Shown here: piece after piece, positions 62,981 through 64,000 of the stretch
Position numbering within the stretch: the first letter of the stretch is position 1
Layout of the letters: each line of letters starts with the position of its first letter
NCBI GenBank assembly: GCA_030550015.1
Contig: JAUQQG010000118.1
Span: forward strand, 17,377 to 81,376
DNA from: a bacterium
GTDB lineage: Bacteria > Sysuimicrobiota > Sysuimicrobiia > Sysuimicrobiales > Thermofontiviventaceae
Direction of reading: 5' to 3'
Length of the DNA stretch: 64,000 bases
The notes under the pieces: generated by a model
What the model was told of the DNA's origin: nothing
The model's database searches: none
The model's input: the letters and a program-made list of their open reading frames with translations, nothing else
Program-made: the position numbers and the translations under genes

Positions 62981-63517
62981 ATGGCAACCGTTCCGGAACG
63001 GTACTGGTGGCACGAAAAAGTCGAACCCCTGGAGAAGATCTGGTTGTTCCTGGCTTTTCTCCTAGTGGTCGTATTCTTCTCTGCGTGGATGCTCATCTGG
63101 CATGCCATTGGCCAACAGAACTCCACGGGGAAAGCATACCGGGTAGATCCTGCCGCTTTTAAGGCCGAGGTTGACCAGTTCGTCGAGCGATACAAGGTCG
63201 GGGAGGAGAACGGCAGACCGGTTGTGGAGCCTCCCGCTGGGGGGGATGCGTATATGTACGCTACACGGTTCGCTTTCTACCCGATCCTGCGCCTCAAGGT
63301 GGGAGAGCAGTACACTCTCCACATCGCTGCCTTGGACTACCTCCACGGTTTCTCCATCTCGAACCCGCACCAATGGAACATCCAGCTCTATCCAGGGTAC
63401 GAGTGGGTTTTCTCTTTCCGACCGAATGCACCGGGTGTCTACAATGTTGTCTGCAACGAGTATTGCGGGATCGGCCATGAGATGATGGTTGGCAAAATCA
63501 TCGTGGTGGAGAGGTGA
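62981..63517 (+). CDS. coxB: Cytochrome c oxidase subunit II, ba3-type (CuA)
   Basis: 178 residues with one N-terminal transmembrane helix (about 20-42) and a CuA domain. CuA ligands: His122 in DYLHGFSIS, Cys158 and Cys162 in CNEYCGIGHEMM, His166 and Met169, complete. The single helix and short length are typical of B-family (ba3) subunit II rather than two-helix A-family subunits. It accepts electrons from a c-type cytochrome. It is followed by coxA after three bases. Confidence 0.94.
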   Translation: MATVPERYWWHEKVEPLEKIWLFLAFLLVVVFFSAWMLIWHAIGQQNSTGKAYRVDPAAFKAEVDQFVERYKVGEENGRPVVEPPAGGDAYMYATRFAFYPILRLKVGEQYTLHIAALDYLHGFSISNPHQWNIQLYPGYEWVFSFRPNAPGVYNVVCNEYCGIGHEMMVGKIIVVER

Positions 63518-63520
63518 GCC

Positions 63521-64000
63521 ATGGCTGAGGTCTATCGGTCCTGTCCCGTCACGGGGTTTAAGGTCTATGGACAGACGGAGGCCCTGATCAAGGCGAACGC
63601 TGTTGCAGCGGTCGTAGCCCTTCTCATTGGAGGCGTTTCCGCCCTCGTCATCCTGCTCACCCGCTGGCTGGGAGCGTTCCCGCCGCGGACCTTTTACCTG
63701 TTTGTGGCCCTCCATGGGTGGAACATGCTCATCTTCTGGATCATCCTCTTCGAGGTAGCGATCCTCTACTTCGCCGGCTCAGTGATGCTGAACACAAGGC
63801 TGGCTGCGCCCACTCTGGCCTGGATTGCCTTCGGGCTGATGGTGGTGGGAGCTGCAATGGTGGATTATGCCATCCTCCGTTCCCCTGCCAATTCCCTCTC
63901 GTTCCAGCCTTACCCTCCCCTCCGGGGGACGCCGGATTTCTACCTTGGGACGATCCTGTACGCGGTTGGCGCGCTCATCGCTGTGGCGATCTTCTTTGCC
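63521..64000 (+). CDS. coxA: Cytochrome c oxidase subunit I, ba3-type (partial)
   Basis: 160 codons visible; the gene runs off the right edge. The N-terminus MAEVYRSCPVTGFKVYGQTE is short and the first helix (AVAAVVALLIGGVSALVILL) is followed by FYLFVALHGWNMLIFWIILF, with the low-spin heme histidine in LHGWNM. FQPYPPLRGTPDFYLGTILYA and DYAILRSPANS are loops of this family. The B-family (ba3) oxidase has high oxygen affinity. The catalytic site histidines and the Tyr-His cross-link lie beyond the window. Confidence 0.9.
   Translation, partial: MAEVYRSCPVTGFKVYGQTEALIKANAVAAVVALLIGGVSALVILLTRWLGAFPPRTFYLFVALHGWNMLIFWIILFEVAILYFAGSVMLNTRLAAPTLAWIAFGLMVVGAAMVDYAILRSPANSLSFQPYPPLRGTPDFYLGTILYAVGALIAVAIFFA

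Overview
The window is a GC-rich (about 60 %, by eye) bacterial chromosome segment, densely coded and with no transposase, phage, CRISPR or rRNA signal. The gene mix is that of a Terrabacteria-type lineage: MurT/GatD lipid II amidation, a short-form HisG with HisZ under a TrpR-like YerC/HisR regulator, a YvlC/YvlD-type pair, two F420-type luciferase-family oxidoreductases, tRNA genes with encoded CCA, and a ba3-type (B-family) cytochrome oxidase. An uncultured, aerobic or microaerobic relative of Chloroflexota, Armatimonadota or CSP1-3-like groups fits, but the species cannot be named from this sequence.

Layout. 1-1369: 5' part of a 2-oxoacid:acceptor oxidoreductase alpha subunit, running off the left edge. 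1633-6414: complete branched-chain amino acid ABC importer (livM-livH-livK, livG-livF). 6506-9247: acyl-CoA synthetase and an SDR. 9309-10663: sigma-70 factor and a 59-residue membrane protein. 10825-14427: TPR protein plus sensor kinase, convergent with a PspC/holin-like membrane pair. 14534-18843: TCA block icd-mdh-sucC-sucD. 19054-22984: promoter, small KOW-like protein, murT-gatD-MFS. 22926-33092: mixed metabolic genes (EamA exporter, FAD amine oxidase, PfpI, tRNA-Glu, thioesterase, radical SAM, F420 oxidoreductase, PduO, S9 peptidase, phosphoesterase, HAD). 33093-42672: one long minus-strand histidine cluster, yerC-hisZ-hisG-hisD-hisC-hisB-hisH-hisA-hisF-hisIE, followed by a lone FecCD permease. 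42789-49770: F420 oxidoreductase, MFS, YbaK, tRNA-Arg, glycosyltransferase, M48 protease, TatD, secreted protein, tRNA-Glu. 49959-54460: formamidase-like enzyme, heme-copper-oxidase-like 12-TM protein, epimerase, 2-hydroxyacid dehydrogenase, tRNA-Val. 54809-59756: second LIV importer (livJ-livH-livM-livG, no livF) with an oversized LivM. 59806-62462: CmtR-like metal sensor and a P1B ATPase with an altered TM6 motif. 62834-64000: small subunit, CoxB and the start of CoxA of a ba3-type oxidase.

Physiology. The two LIV systems, the FAD amine/amino-acid oxidase, 2-oxoacid oxidoreductase, acyl-CoA synthetase and TCA block suggest growth on amino acids or organic acids, with electrons passed to a high-affinity terminal oxidase. 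The most unusual features are a family of dispersed intergenic hairpins (at least seven copies), the P1B ATPase with Cys-Ser-Cys where Cys-Pro-x is expected, the roughly 236-residue membrane extension on the second LivM, and the palindrome between yerC and hisZ.
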